25,494 nt of DNA from CFX5 sp964568485 (GCA_964568485.1 CAZMRA010000035.1:1-25494), one strand, 5' to 3'. Counted from the stretch's first letter, positions 1-7,762 are shown. Notes: generated from the letters alone by a model not told the origin. Program-made: numbers and translations.

Positions 1-361
1 TCAGCGCTCCACGTTCTACCGCCTGCCGACAAACCAATTCAAACAGATGGGGCGGCCAGGAACGGGTCTCGGCGGCCTCACCCAGGGTCTGCATATGCAT
101 GGTTAGGCTGAGCGCAGTGCTGCCGTCGCCGATCGCCAATGCCTCCATGGTCATGATCGTCTCCAGCAAGCTCGCATTCCAGCCACCAAATTCGGCAGGG
201 ACAATCAAGGCGGGTAAACCCGCGGCGCGGATATCCGCAAAATTTTCAAAGGGAAAGCTCCCTTCTTGATCATGAAGCGCGGCGCGTTCGGCAAATTGGG
301 GAGCCAGTCGCTCGGCAATGGCAATGAAATGGCGTTGTCGTTCGGTATGAGGATAATACAT
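1..361 (-). CDS. Acyl-CoA dehydrogenase family protein, N-terminal part (runs off window)
   Basis: The reverse strand reads from ATG at 361 through 120 codons to the window edge with no stop. The protein starts MYYPHTERQRHFIAIAERLA and continues with a helical segment, then IVPAEFGGWNASLLETIMTM and EALAIGDGSTALSLTMHMQ. This matches the all-helical N-terminal domain of acyl-CoA dehydrogenases, where the P-x-E-x-GG-x turn and the following 'E-x-la-x-gd-x-s-x-al' helix are typical. The family oxidises acyl-CoA thioesters at C2-C3 with FAD and passes electrons to ETF. A GGAG ribosome site (368-371) lies 6 nt before the ATG. The FAD-binding and catalytic parts lie outside the window, so substrate class cannot be told. 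The gene is divergent from the mutase subunit gene, which suggests acyl-CoA metabolism on both sides. Confidence 0.8.
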   Translation of the reverse strand, partial: MYYPHTERQRHFIAIAERLAPQFAERAALHDQEGSFPFENFADIRAAGLPALIVPAEFGGWNASLLETIMTMEALAIGDGSTALSLTMHMQTLGEAAETRSWPPHLFELVCRQAVERGAL

Positions 362-408
362 GTTTTGCTCCGTCAGTCACTTTCTCAATCAAAATCTATG
401 CTCATTAC

Positions 409-436
409 GGTATATTTTGCTTCGCTTCCCAGTCAA
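409..436 (-). promoter_or_regulatory. Candidate sigma70-type promoter for the acyl-CoA dehydrogenase gene
   Basis: On the minus strand TTGACT (431-436) and TATACC (409-414) are separated by 16 bp and lie about 50 bp upstream of the ATG at 361. The match to consensus is 5/6 and 4/6. This is a sequence match only. I found no equally good promoter facing the other way in the 362-614 divergent gap. Confidence 0.4.
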
Positions 437-614
437 TCGCAATTTGTCGATGCAATGCAGCGCGCCGATTGACGGCTTCGGGTGTTTTAGCAAGGTGAAG
501 ATCTGCAAGCTGTTGGCTACTGAGTTTCAGCTAGAACTGCGCTTCGAGCACGCTTTCGCGGTTTCTTCTGTCTAGATTATGGATATGGGCTCAATGGGAA
601 GATAGGTCAAAGAT

Positions 615-1019
615 ATGAATGAACGAAAGATCCGTGTTTTGGTCGCAAAGCCCGGGCTGGATGGTCATGATCGTGGCGCGAAAGTGGTTGCCCAGGCCTT
701 GCGCGATGCCGGGTTTGAGGTGATCTATACCGGTATTCGGCAGACTCCCCAGATGATCGCCGAGGCTGCGCTGCAAGAAGATGTCGATGTGGTCGGGCTG
801 AGTATTCTCAGCGGTGCGCATATGACGCTGTGTCCCAAAGTGGTTGAGCTGCTGCGCGCTCAGGGACAAGAAGATGTCCTAGTCGTGATTGGGGGGATCA
901 TTCCGCCGGAAGATGTGGCACCGCTCCAAGCCGCGGGGATTGCTGCGGTCTTTGGCCCAGGCACTCCAACTGAAGAGATTGCTGCCTTTATCCGCAGTCA
1001 CGTGGTGGAGCGGGTTTGA
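615..1019 (+). CDS. B12-binding small subunit of an acyl-CoA mutase (methylmalonyl-CoA mutase C-terminal domain type)
   Basis: A 134-residue stand-alone cobalamin-binding domain. It carries the base-off/His-on signature D16-x-H18-x-x-G21 (in KPGLDGHDRGAK), the S63-x-L65 loop and the G93-G94 loop, the three elements that cradle the nucleotide tail of B12; H18 should be the lower cobalt ligand. Length agrees with separate small subunits of methylmalonyl-CoA mutase, isobutyryl-CoA mutase and 2-hydroxyisobutyryl-CoA mutase (about 130-140 residues). These pair with a separate large TIM-barrel subunit that holds the acyl-CoA; that gene is not in the window. The MeaB-type gene follows after one base, so the two are almost certainly co-transcribed. 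Which acyl-CoA is rearranged cannot be told from the small subunit. The Shine-Dalgarno is weak (TAGG at 603-606). Confidence 0.9.
   Translation: MNERKIRVLVAKPGLDGHDRGAKVVAQALRDAGFEVIYTGIRQTPQMIAEAALQEDVDVVGLSILSGAHMTLCPKVVELLRAQGQEDVLVVIGGIIPPEDVAPLQAAGIAAVFGPGTPTEEIAAFIRSHVVERV
1007..1010 (+). promoter_or_regulatory. Ribosome binding site that sets the MeaB start
   Basis: GGAG lies inside the last codons of the B12-subunit gene, 10 nt before GTG 1021. An in-frame ATG at 889 exists but would put 44 extra residues wholly inside the upstream gene and has no family counterpart. Confidence 0.5.
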
Positions 1020-1020
1020 C

Positions 1021-2043
1021 GTGGGCAGTGCGGCTATCTTTCACGATCTTGACCAGTTTGTGCAGGCCTTGCGCACCGGCAATCGCTTGGTGTTGGCGCG
1101 GGCGATCAGCCGGGTCGAAGATGAGCGCGCCGATGCCCAAGCCTTGCTAGCGGCGCTCTATCCCTACGGCGGCCAGGCCCACGTGATCGGCATCACAGGC
1201 GCGCCGGGCACGGGCAAATCTACCCTGGTCACCAGTTTAGCCCAAAGTTATCGACGTGCAGGACTGACGGTCGCCATTCTGGCAGTGGACCCGACCAGCC
1301 CCTTCACGGGCGGGGCTTTGTTGGGCGATCGCGTGCGGATGCGCGCGCTGAGCGGTGATCCGGGACTCTTTGTGCGCAGCATGGCCACGCGCGGCCATTT
1401 GGGTGGCTTGAGCAAAACTGCCAGTGACGTGGTGACGATTCTGGATGCAGCTGGCTTCGAGCGCATTTTGGTCGAAACGGTCGGCGTCGGCCAATCGGAA
1501 GTGGAGATCGCTCATACCGCGCACAGTACCGTGGTGGTCGAAGCGCCTGGTCTGGGCGATGAAATTCAGGCCATCAAAGCTGGCGTTTTGGAAATTGCCG
1601 ATCTGCTGGTCGTGAACAAGGCGGATCAGCCCAACGTTGAACGTACAGTCAAAGCGCTGGAATTGATGCTCGAATTGCGGCGAGGCGCTCCGCTGCGCAT
1701 GCGCCATCACGGCCAGTGGCTGCCGGTTGAACAATCCACCGCGCCTACTGGCGACGTTTGGCAGGTGCCACTCTTACGCACGATTGCCCAGAGTGGCGAG
1801 GGTGTGGATGAGCTTCGCAGCCAATTAGAGGTCCACCGCACATGGTTGCATGAGAGTGGGGAATTTCGCGTGCGTGAAGAGCAGCGGATCGTGAAGCTGC
1901 TTGAAACGATTATCCGCCTCGAGTTGACGCGCCAACTCAGTACGCGTTTGCCCCTGGACCAACTGCGTGCCGAACTCGATGCGCTTTATCACCGACGGCG
2001 CGATCCCTACACGGTGGCGCAAGCGTGGTTAGCAGGCTCTTGA
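1021..2043 (+). CDS. meaB: MeaB/ArgK-type GTPase, acyl-CoA mutase chaperone
   Basis: A 340-residue G3E-type GTPase that starts at GTG 1021, one base after the stop of the B12 subunit. Visible motifs are Walker A GAPGTGKST (residues 60-68), the VDPTSP segment (89-94) and GGALLGDRVRM (97-107), ETVGVGQSE (152-160) as the Walker B/switch region, and NKAD (199-202) for guanine recognition. The C-terminal 60 residues are helical and basic/acidic, as in the dimerisation arm of MeaB. The family guards B12-dependent acyl-CoA mutases: it uses GTP to gate adenosylcobalamin loading and remove damaged cofactor. Adjacency to a mutase small subunit makes this role very likely; the older name ArgK (transport kinase) is a misannotation of the same family. 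Cytoplasmic. Length is normal. Confidence 0.92.
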   Translation: MGSAAIFHDLDQFVQALRTGNRLVLARAISRVEDERADAQALLAALYPYGGQAHVIGITGAPGTGKSTLVTSLAQSYRRAGLTVAILAVDPTSPFTGGALLGDRVRMRALSGDPGLFVRSMATRGHLGGLSKTASDVVTILDAAGFERILVETVGVGQSEVEIAHTAHSTVVVEAPGLGDEIQAIKAGVLEIADLLVVNKADQPNVERTVKALELMLELRRGAPLRMRHHGQWLPVEQSTAPTGDVWQVPLLRTIAQSGEGVDELRSQLEVHRTWLHESGEFRVREEQRIVKLLETIIRLELTRQLSTRLPLDQLRAELDALYHRRRDPYTVAQAWLAGS

Positions 2044-2051
2044 TTATAGGA

Positions 2052-2080
2052 TTGACCATTACGGCAGAATCTGCTAGAGT
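2052..2080 (+). promoter_or_regulatory. Candidate promoter for the EEP-fold membrane protein
   Basis: TTGACC (2052-2057) and TAGAGT (2075-2080) are spaced 17 bp. A second consensus -10, TATAAT (2104-2109), lies closer to the gene but lacks a -35 at normal distance. Either would give a leader of about 45-75 nt. The tract between is AT-rich. Confidence 0.35.
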
Positions 2081-2161
2081 GTGCAAAAATAGTATCGTAT
2101 TCGTATAATTTCCGTATACTAATAGTAGGTGTTTTATTGGGTAAGGTAATACTGGAGGGAG

Positions 2162-3265
2162 ATGGAAAAGAAGCGTTGGTTTCGTAAGGTAGTAAATGGT
2201 CTAGCTTGGGCCTATGGTTTCGCAATACTACTTTGGTTAATCCTCTATATCCAGTTTGGCGATGAACTTTGGTGGCTGGCGTTGGTGAACGCAGTCACGC
2301 CAATTTTATTTGCCCCGCTTCTTCCGTTGCTTTGTTTGGGTTTGGCTTGGCGACGCTCAACGCTGCTCGCGCCGGCGCTACCCGTTTTGTTAATCTTCCT
2401 AGTTTTTTATGGTGAACGTTTTCCACTGTACCCCGTTGGCGCGAGCGTTCAACCAGAAGCTGAAATTTCCCTCCTTACATTCAATATATGGGCTGGCAGC
2501 CGCACGCTCGACACCGCGTCTGTGATTGCCGACAATGGCTGGCCCGACATCCTCGCTTTGCAAGAATTAACCGCTTTTATGGCCAATGCGCTGGACGATT
2601 TTACTGACGAGGAATATCCATTCCGTTTATTGTCGAGTGGTGAAGGCTCGTTCGGCTTGGGCATCTACAGTCGCTATCCATTGACTGAATTGGATGCTTC
2701 TTCGCTCTATGATATGGGTTGGCAGGTCCAACTTGCAGAAGTTCAGGTCGAAGAGCGTTCGTTGCTGCTATACAATGTGCATGCTGGCGCCACCAATTTG
2801 GTGCATCGCCAGGGGGTTGAGCTGTCATTGCCCGAAAGTGTGCGGCTCAGCTATGGGCAACGGCGCGAATTTGCTCGGAAATTGAATGAAGATATTGCGC
2901 AGCGTGGCCAGCCGGCAATCATTGCTGGTGATTTTAATAGCACCGACCGTAGCGATGTCTATAAAATCTTGACACAGAACCTGGTCGATAGCCACCGCGC
3001 CGCCGGTTGGGGCTTTGGCCATACCTTCCCGGTCCTCTCCGACAGTTATCGAGAAGTGCCACTCTTGGCCAAGCTGCTACCTGCCAATTATAACGAGCGT
3101 CAGGTGACCCCTTCCCCGTTGCATAATGTTGCCTCGCTGCCCTTTATGCGGATCGATATGATCATGCATACACCGGACTTTGCGACCATCTCCAGTTGGG
3201 TAAGCCCGACTCATGGGGAGTCGGATCATCTGCCGGTGGGGGTACGCTTGCGTTGGCGAGAGTGA
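2162..3265 (+). CDS. Membrane-anchored endonuclease/exonuclease/phosphatase (EEP) family protein
   Basis: A 367-residue protein with about three hydrophobic segments at residues 13-30, 36-60 and 67-83, followed by a full EEP domain. The EEP catalytic set is present in order: N108 (in LLTFNIW), E135 (in LALQELT), H207 (NVHAG), D257 and N259 (AGDFNS), and D355-H356 (GESDHLP). The fold cleaves phosphodiester or phosphomonoester bonds with Mg2+; DNA, RNA, nucleotides and phospholipids are all substrates of different members, and I cannot choose. The topology, three membrane helices then the enzyme, resembles a common bacterial EEP group in which the catalytic domain probably sits outside the cytoplasmic membrane. 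GGAGG (2154-2158) sits only 3 nt before the ATG, unusually close, but no alternative start is available. Confidence 0.85.
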   Translation: MEKKRWFRKVVNGLAWAYGFAILLWLILYIQFGDELWWLALVNAVTPILFAPLLPLLCLGLAWRRSTLLAPALPVLLIFLVFYGERFPLYPVGASVQPEAEISLLTFNIWAGSRTLDTASVIADNGWPDILALQELTAFMANALDDFTDEEYPFRLLSSGEGSFGLGIYSRYPLTELDASSLYDMGWQVQLAEVQVEERSLLLYNVHAGATNLVHRQGVELSLPESVRLSYGQRREFARKLNEDIAQRGQPAIIAGDFNSTDRSDVYKILTQNLVDSHRAAGWGFGHTFPVLSDSYREVPLLAKLLPANYNERQVTPSPLHNVASLPFMRIDMIMHTPDFATISSWVSPTHGESDHLPVGVRLRWRE

Positions 3266-3278
3266 TCTGCCGTCAGCT

Positions 3279-3298
3279 TTGGCAAACGCTTTCGCCAA
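3279..3298 (+). promoter_or_regulatory. Candidate repressor operator inside the UxaA promoter
   Basis: The 20-bp stretch with arms TTGGC and GCCAA is symmetric at 16 of 20 positions around its centre (AAACGCTTTC in the middle). It covers the -35 element and almost all of the spacer. A protein bound there would block RNA polymerase. The look is that of LacI/GalR-type operators, but no regulator gene is in the window. Confidence 0.4.
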
Positions 3299-3307
3299 GC
3301 ATATAAT
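3279..3307 (+). promoter_or_regulatory. Strong sigma70-type promoter for the UxaA-family gene
   Basis: TTGGCA (3279-3284) and a perfect TATAAT (3302-3307) are separated by 17 bp, so transcription should start near 3314 and give a leader of about 50 nt. AGGA (3348-3351) precedes the ATG by 11 nt. This is one of the best promoter matches in the window. Confidence 0.65.
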
Positions 3308-3362
3308 TGGGCGAAATCTGTGCTAAAAAAGCCCATACTTTCCGTTTAGGACAAAATCAACA

Positions 3363-6074
3363 ATGACGACGAGCTTTGCTCTGCAAGAGATCAGCCGGCT
3401 GCCCTTGCCTGGCGATAATGTGGCGATTGCAACCCGGCGGCTAGAAGTTGGCACAACCATTGTGGATGGGGAGCGGCATTTTGTGCTCGACCATACCATC
3501 ATGGAAGGGCATCGGTTTGCCATTCAAGCGTTGGCTGTCGGCCAGCAATTGCTCTCGTGGAATTTGCCCTTTGGGGTGGCAATCCGGCCGATCCAACCCG
3601 GTGACTATGTTTGTAATGAGGCCATGCTCGCGGCTTTGCGTCTACGCAACTTAAACTTTGCATTGCCCGAGGAGCCGAACTTTGCCGACCGCATCACGCC
3701 CTATCAACTGGACGAGGCAAATTTCCAAGCAGCCCCGCCCGTGCCGGTGGTAGAGACGCCGCGCACATTTCTGGGTTACCGGCGCAGTGGCGGTCGCGGT
3801 GTCGGCACCCGCAATATGATCGTCTTGTTGGGGACCACGTCACGCACCAGCAGCTATGTACGCCAGTTAGAACAACGGCTTAAGGCAGAGGTCAAGCGGT
3901 ATCCCAATATTGATGGGATTGTGGCAGTGGCCCATACTGAAGGCAGTCATCCCAACCCCAACAATCGCGAAATTGTATTGCGCACCTTGGCCGGTTTTAT
4001 GATCAACCCGAACGTGGGGGCCGTGCTCGCGGTCGATTATGGCGTCGAAGCCGTGACGAATGCCATGTTGGCCGAATGGTTGGCCGAGCACAACTACCCA
4101 ATCGACGATCTGCCACACCATTTCCTCTCGTTGCGTGGTGGCTTCCAAGAGAATTTGGCCCAGGGTGAGTCCATTGTGCGGGGTTGGCTCGAGCAAGTCA
4201 ACAGCACCGAACGCACGCCCGAATCGGTCGCCAACTTAAAGATTGCGCTCCAGTGTGGCGGTTCCGATGCCTTTTCGGGCATTTCCGGAAATCCACTCTT
4301 GGGCTGGGTCGCCCATGAAGTGATCCGTAACGGCGGTGCAGCCAATCTTTGCGAAACTGACGAACTGATCGGCGCGGAATCCTATGTGTTGCAAAAGGTC
4401 GCAAATATCGAGGTTGCCCGTACCTTCTTGCATATGATCGAGCGCTTCAAGGAATATGCGTCGTGGCATGGCGCCTCGGCCGAGGGTAATCCCTCGGGCG
4501 GCAACAAATATCGCGGCTTGTACAACATCACGCTCAAGTCGATTGGCGCGGCCATGAAGCGGGATCCGCGCACACGGTTGGATCATACCATCGACTATGC
4601 AGTGCAGATGGAGCAACCCGGCTATTACTTTATGGATAGCCCAGGTAACGATTTGGAAGGGATCGCCGGGCAGGTGGCCGCGGGCTGTAACATGATCTTT
4701 TTTGTCACTGGCAATGGGTCGATCACCAACTTCCCCTATGTGCCAACGATCAAGATCGTGACGACGACCAAGCGCTTCGAGCTGCTCCGCGGAGACATGG
4801 ATGTCAATGCTGGTGCCTATCTCGACGGCACGCCAATGGATGAATTGGGGCAGCAGACCTTTGAGTATGTCTTGCAGGTGGCGTCGGGGCAACCAAGCGT
4901 TGGTGAGCGGGCCGGACATGCGCAGGTCCAAATTTGGCGCAACTGGCCGCAAACCGATACTAGCAACCTCGCTGAATTGCTCAATGCGCCGCGCCCGACT
5001 GGTGAGCCGATCGCAATCCAGCAAGATGTTGAGGTGCCCCCGGTTACGATCGAATATTGGCAGCGCAACGGCCGCCGCACCAGCGACCAGATCGGTTTGA
5101 TCTTGCCGACGAGTTTGTGCGCGAGCCAAGTTGCCAACATGGCCGCGTTCCGACTCAATCAGCGCAAGGTGGGGCAAGAGCAGCAGCTTTCGCGCTTTGT
5201 GGCGCTGGCCCATACCGAAGGCTGTGGCAATAATGCCGGTCCGTCGGAAGATATGCAGACGCGGACACTGCTGGGCTATATTGCCCACCCGCTGGTCAAA
5301 CATTGCTTGCTGATGGAGCATGGCTGCGAGAAGACCCACAACGATCACTATCGCCATGCTGCGGCTGAAATCGGGCTGGACTTGGACAAGCTAGGCTGGG
5401 CAAGCATCCAGTTGGATGGCGGGATCGAGAAGGTGATCGAGAAAGCCGAAGCCTGGTTCCGTCAGGAATTGGAGCGGGATGATCAGCCGGTGCGCGAAGC
5501 TGTTGGTTTGGGCGCTGTACGGCTCGGCTTACTGAGTGATGGTCCTGTACCGGCTGAAGTTGCGGCCACCTTTGCCCGCTTAACCAAACAAATTGTGAAG
5601 GCCGGGGGGACGGTAGTGGTGCCCGAAAATGTCTCACTGTTATCCACTGCGGCCTATCGTGGTGCCGTGCTGCCGATGGATGCAGTCGAGGCTGCTGTTC
5701 CGCCTTCGTTGGGCTATGGCGAGGCAGCTCGTCAGGCTGGCTTCCACATCATGGAGACGCCAACCGAACATTGGGTCGAGACAGTAACTGGACTGGCCGC
5801 GACTGGTGTTGAGTTGATGGTGGCTTATTGTGCAGAGCAGCCGTTGCAGAGCCATCCACTCGTGCCGGTCTTGCAACTTACTACTGAACAAAGTCCTGCC
5901 GCGACTTTTGGTGTGGATTTTGACCTGCTGTTGGCTGGGGATCCCACTGCCTGGCCCGAGCAACTTCTCGATTTGATGGTGCGTACCTTGCAGCAAACCT
6001 ACAGTCCACGCCTTTACCAACAAGGCAACATCGACTTTCAGCTGACGCGCGGTCTCCTCGGTGTGACCTTATAG
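3363..6074 (+). CDS. Double-length UxaA/GarD-family sugar-acid dehydratase with two decayed core copies
   Basis: A 903-residue protein, against roughly 500 for UxaA and GarD. Residues 1-100 form an SAF domain (IMEGHRFAIQALAVGQ). Core copy 1 (about 135-505) has GVGTRN, an N-domain with HTEGS (191-195) and DYGVEA, and then intact C-domain signatures: LQCGGSD (296-302), NPSGGNK (376-382), FMDSPGND (423-430) and GDMDVNAG (477-484). Core copy 2 (about 565-900) has an N-domain with PTSLCAS (C586), HTEGCG (C621) and EHGCEK (C655), then a shrunken C-domain in which CGGSD has become LLSDG and the NK segment is missing. In the family, one core dehydrates altronate or galactarate to the 2-keto-3-deoxy acid. 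Here the cysteine half and the other half seem to be supplied by different copies. The substrate is unknown. Alternative view: a hydro-lyase of a related, unnamed subfamily. Confidence 0.85.
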   Translation: MTTSFALQEISRLPLPGDNVAIATRRLEVGTTIVDGERHFVLDHTIMEGHRFAIQALAVGQQLLSWNLPFGVAIRPIQPGDYVCNEAMLAALRLRNLNFALPEEPNFADRITPYQLDEANFQAAPPVPVVETPRTFLGYRRSGGRGVGTRNMIVLLGTTSRTSSYVRQLEQRLKAEVKRYPNIDGIVAVAHTEGSHPNPNNREIVLRTLAGFMINPNVGAVLAVDYGVEAVTNAMLAEWLAEHNYPIDDLPHHFLSLRGGFQENLAQGESIVRGWLEQVNSTERTPESVANLKIALQCGGSDAFSGISGNPLLGWVAHEVIRNGGAANLCETDELIGAESYVLQKVANIEVARTFLHMIERFKEYASWHGASAEGNPSGGNKYRGLYNITLKSIGAAMKRDPRTRLDHTIDYAVQMEQPGYYFMDSPGNDLEGIAGQVAAGCNMIFFVTGNGSITNFPYVPTIKIVTTTKRFELLRGDMDVNAGAYLDGTPMDELGQQTFEYVLQVASGQPSVGERAGHAQVQIWRNWPQTDTSNLAELLNAPRPTGEPIAIQQDVEVPPVTIEYWQRNGRRTSDQIGLILPTSLCASQVANMAAFRLNQRKVGQEQQLSRFVALAHTEGCGNNAGPSEDMQTRTLLGYIAHPLVKHCLLMEHGCEKTHNDHYRHAAAEIGLDLDKLGWASIQLDGGIEKVIEKAEAWFRQELERDDQPVREAVGLGAVRLGLLSDGPVPAEVAATFARLTKQIVKAGGTVVVPENVSLLSTAAYRGAVLPMDAVEAAVPPSLGYGEAARQAGFHIMETPTEHWVETVTGLAATGVELMVAYCAEQPLQSHPLVPVLQLTTEQSPAATFGVDFDLLLAGDPTAWPEQLLDLMVRTLQQTYSPRLYQQGNIDFQLTRGLLGVTL

Positions 6075-6161
6075 CCCATCTTCTGCTCTGCTTCTTATCT
6101 ACTCGCTGCAACTTTCTGCCTAGTGCCTGCCACTACTTTTGTGGCGGCTTCTATTCCTAAG

Positions 6162-6195
6162 GAAGGCTCCTGTAGACTCAGGAGCCTTCTGTGTC
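6162..6195 (+). terminator. Hairpin terminator after the UxaA-family gene
   Basis: A perfect 11-bp stem, GAAGGCTCCTG (6162-6172) with CAGGAGCCTTC (6179-6189), and a 6-nt loop. The tail TGTGTCATT is only moderately T-rich. It sits about 90 bp after the stop. Confidence 0.7.
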
Positions 6196-6678
6196 ATTCG
6201 TCCTCTCCGGACCCACCTCTGCTGATTACATCCCATCCTTAAGGCGCTCATCCTGGCCTCTTGCCCAAGAGTATAGGTTCTCCTACGACTTTTGTCCTTA
6301 ATTATCTGGTCATTTTAGTTGAACGATGGGGTGAAAATAGACCAATTTAATGAAAAAGTAACCCCTAAATTTTAGACATCTGTCGCTTGCAAGTTTGCTT
6401 AGAACTTGCTGTAATAGTGATGTAACTTTCTGATTCGTAAGTTATGTGAATCTTATGTATTACAATTCAGAATCATTATATGATTTTCGTTATGTTGGCA
6501 GTATTTTGCCCTAATGTGGAGGACGGTAAGCCTAGGAAAGCTTACAACTTGCTAAACAATAGGCTGGTACAGCAGAAATAGCAGAACCCGTTCATCGTTG
6601 CGTCTGATTCATGTACTTGATAGCTCATCGTAATTACTTTATGTACTTGCTATCTACCAGGGTTAAAGAAGGCTAAAA
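6196..6678. other. Long AT-rich gap before the RarD gene, no gene seen
   Basis: No open frame here has a ribosome site or a recognisable product on either strand. The second half is AT-rich and contains small symmetric elements: TAACTT (6422-6427) with AAGTTA (6439-6444), and GTAAGC (6526-6531) with GCTTAC (6540-6545). It is the likely regulatory region of the RarD gene, but I could not single out a convincing promoter. Confidence 0.6.
6611..6655 (+). repeat. Pair of 15-bp near-identical direct repeats upstream of the RarD gene
   Basis: ATGTACTTGATAGCT (6611-6625) and ATGTACTTGCTATCT (6641-6655) differ at 2 of 15 positions and start exactly 30 bp apart, about three helical turns. The second copy ends 23 bp before the ATG. 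They could be tandem protein-binding sites. Confidence 0.5.
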
Positions 6679-7602
6679 ATGCGTAAAGGCGTTTTATTCG
6701 CACTAGGCTCGTATGTATTATGGGGATTTTTACCGATCTACATGCGAGCGCTCAATGACGTTTTACCGGCAGAGATCCTTGCGCATCGAGTTGTCTGGGC
6801 CTTTTTGTTTTTGGCCCTAACGCTAACCTTACAGCGTCGCTGGGATTGGTTTAAGCTTGTTTTGCAAGATCGTCGGACACTCATCACCTTTATCGCGGCG
6901 GCTCTGCTGCTCTCAGTCAATTGGCTAACCTACATTTGGTCAATTGTCCATGAGCAATTGGTGGCAAGTACACTGGGGTATTTTATGAACCCATTGGTCA
7001 ACGTACTTTTGGGAATTATCTTTTTGCGTGAAAAGTTACGGTTTGGCCAGTTGAGTGCTATCGCTATTGCAGCCCTTGGGGTCTGTTATTTAGCCATTCA
7101 CGATGGTGCGGTTCTGTGGGTTAGCCTAACCTTGGCTTTTTCATTCAGTGGGTATGCTCTCCTACGCAAGATCGGCCGGCTAGATTCACTGCAAGGGCTG
7201 ACACTTGAAACGATGGTGCTGCTGCTCCCCTCGTTGGGCTATCTGGGGTACCTTGAAGGCCAAGGACTAGGGCAATGGGGCCACACAGATTGGGGGACAA
7301 CCTTTCTGCTGATTGGTGCAGGTCTAATTACTGCGGTGCCGCTGCTGCTATTTGCTGCTGGAGCCCGGCGTATTTCACTTTCCACCTTGGGATTGTTGCA
7401 ATATATCTCAACGACAATCCAATTGCTGATCGCCGTGTATCTGTTTGGTGAACCCTTGACGCCAACCCGCTTAGTCAGCTTTTGCTTGATCTGGCTGGCC
7501 TTGGCTGTTTACTCCATCGAAGGCTTGCTGATCCAGCAGCGACGTATTGCACCAAGCTATCCAACCGCAAGCACTCCCGTTCTGAAACTACGAAGCTCGT
7601 AG
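6679..7602 (+). CDS. rarD: RarD-type EamA/DMT-family transporter
   Basis: A 307-residue polytopic membrane protein with about ten hydrophobic helices, in two EamA repeats. The N-terminus GSYVLWGFLPIYMRAL and the motif PAEILAHRVVWAF are hallmarks of RarD, a drug/metabolite-transporter subfamily. E. coli RarD is named after chloramphenicol sensitivity, yet the physiological cargo of most members is unknown; metabolite or amino-acid export is the usual guess. AGAAGG (6667-6672) lies 6 nt before the ATG. The last 20 residues (QQRRIAPSYPTASTP) are polar and probably cytoplasmic. A hairpin terminator at 7657-7695 shows that it is a single-gene unit. Confidence 0.88.
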   Translation: MRKGVLFALGSYVLWGFLPIYMRALNDVLPAEILAHRVVWAFLFLALTLTLQRRWDWFKLVLQDRRTLITFIAAALLLSVNWLTYIWSIVHEQLVASTLGYFMNPLVNVLLGIIFLREKLRFGQLSAIAIAALGVCYLAIHDGAVLWVSLTLAFSFSGYALLRKIGRLDSLQGLTLETMVLLLPSLGYLGYLEGQGLGQWGHTDWGTTFLLIGAGLITAVPLLLFAAGARRISLSTLGLLQYISTTIQLLIAVYLFGEPLTPTRLVSFCLIWLALAVYSIEGLLIQQRRIAPSYPTASTPVLKLRSS

Positions 7603-7656
7603 CCCCTAAACTCTATATCAATCTCGTTTGCTTGCCAGTTCTTTAAATTACTTACG

Positions 7657-7695
7657 AACATCTCGGGCCATGTTGAGTGACCTGAGATGTTTTTT
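7657..7695 (+). terminator. Intrinsic terminator of the RarD gene
   Basis: An 11-bp stem (7657-7667 with 7681-7691, one G-T wobble), a 13-nt loop and a run of six T (7690-7695). It argues against upstream start codons (7628, 7670) for the next gene. Confidence 0.85.
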
Positions 7696-7696
7696 G

Positions 7697-7725
7697 TTGA
7701 CATCCAGGCTGGTTCGCATTACTAT
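7697..7725 (+). promoter_or_regulatory. Promoter of the enolase-superfamily gene
   Basis: A perfect -35, TTGACA (7697-7702), and TACTAT (7720-7725) with a 17-bp spacer, directly behind the previous terminator. The predicted start near 7732 gives a leader of about 30 nt to the ATG at 7763. Confidence 0.65.
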
Positions 7726-7750
7726 TAGACCTGATTGGGAAAGCACAAGC

Positions 7751-7756
7751 CAGGGA
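7751..7756 (+). promoter_or_regulatory. Ribosome binding site that sets the enolase-superfamily start
   Basis: CAGGGA lies 6 nt before ATG 7763. Earlier in-frame starts at 7628 and 7670 would be placed before or inside the terminator and promoter. Confidence 0.5.
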
Positions 7757-7762
7757 ACTGCC

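Noticed and set aside
889..1020. ATG start at 889 for the MeaB gene
   Set aside because: It would lie within the B12-subunit gene in another frame and adds 44 residues absent from the family; GTG 1021 has GGAG before it.
1237..1734. A 165-codon open frame on the minus strand
   Set aside because: It is antisense to the MeaB GTPase, without motif or start signal.
4236..5357. A 373-codon open frame on the minus strand
   Set aside because: It lies wholly inside the UxaA-family gene, has no ribosome site and no recognisable motif. Codon bias of the real gene keeps the opposite frame open.
7628..7762. Longer N-terminus for the enolase-superfamily protein
   Set aside because: The stretch contains the RarD terminator and a TTGACA promoter; ATG 7763 has a ribosome site and gives the normal family length.
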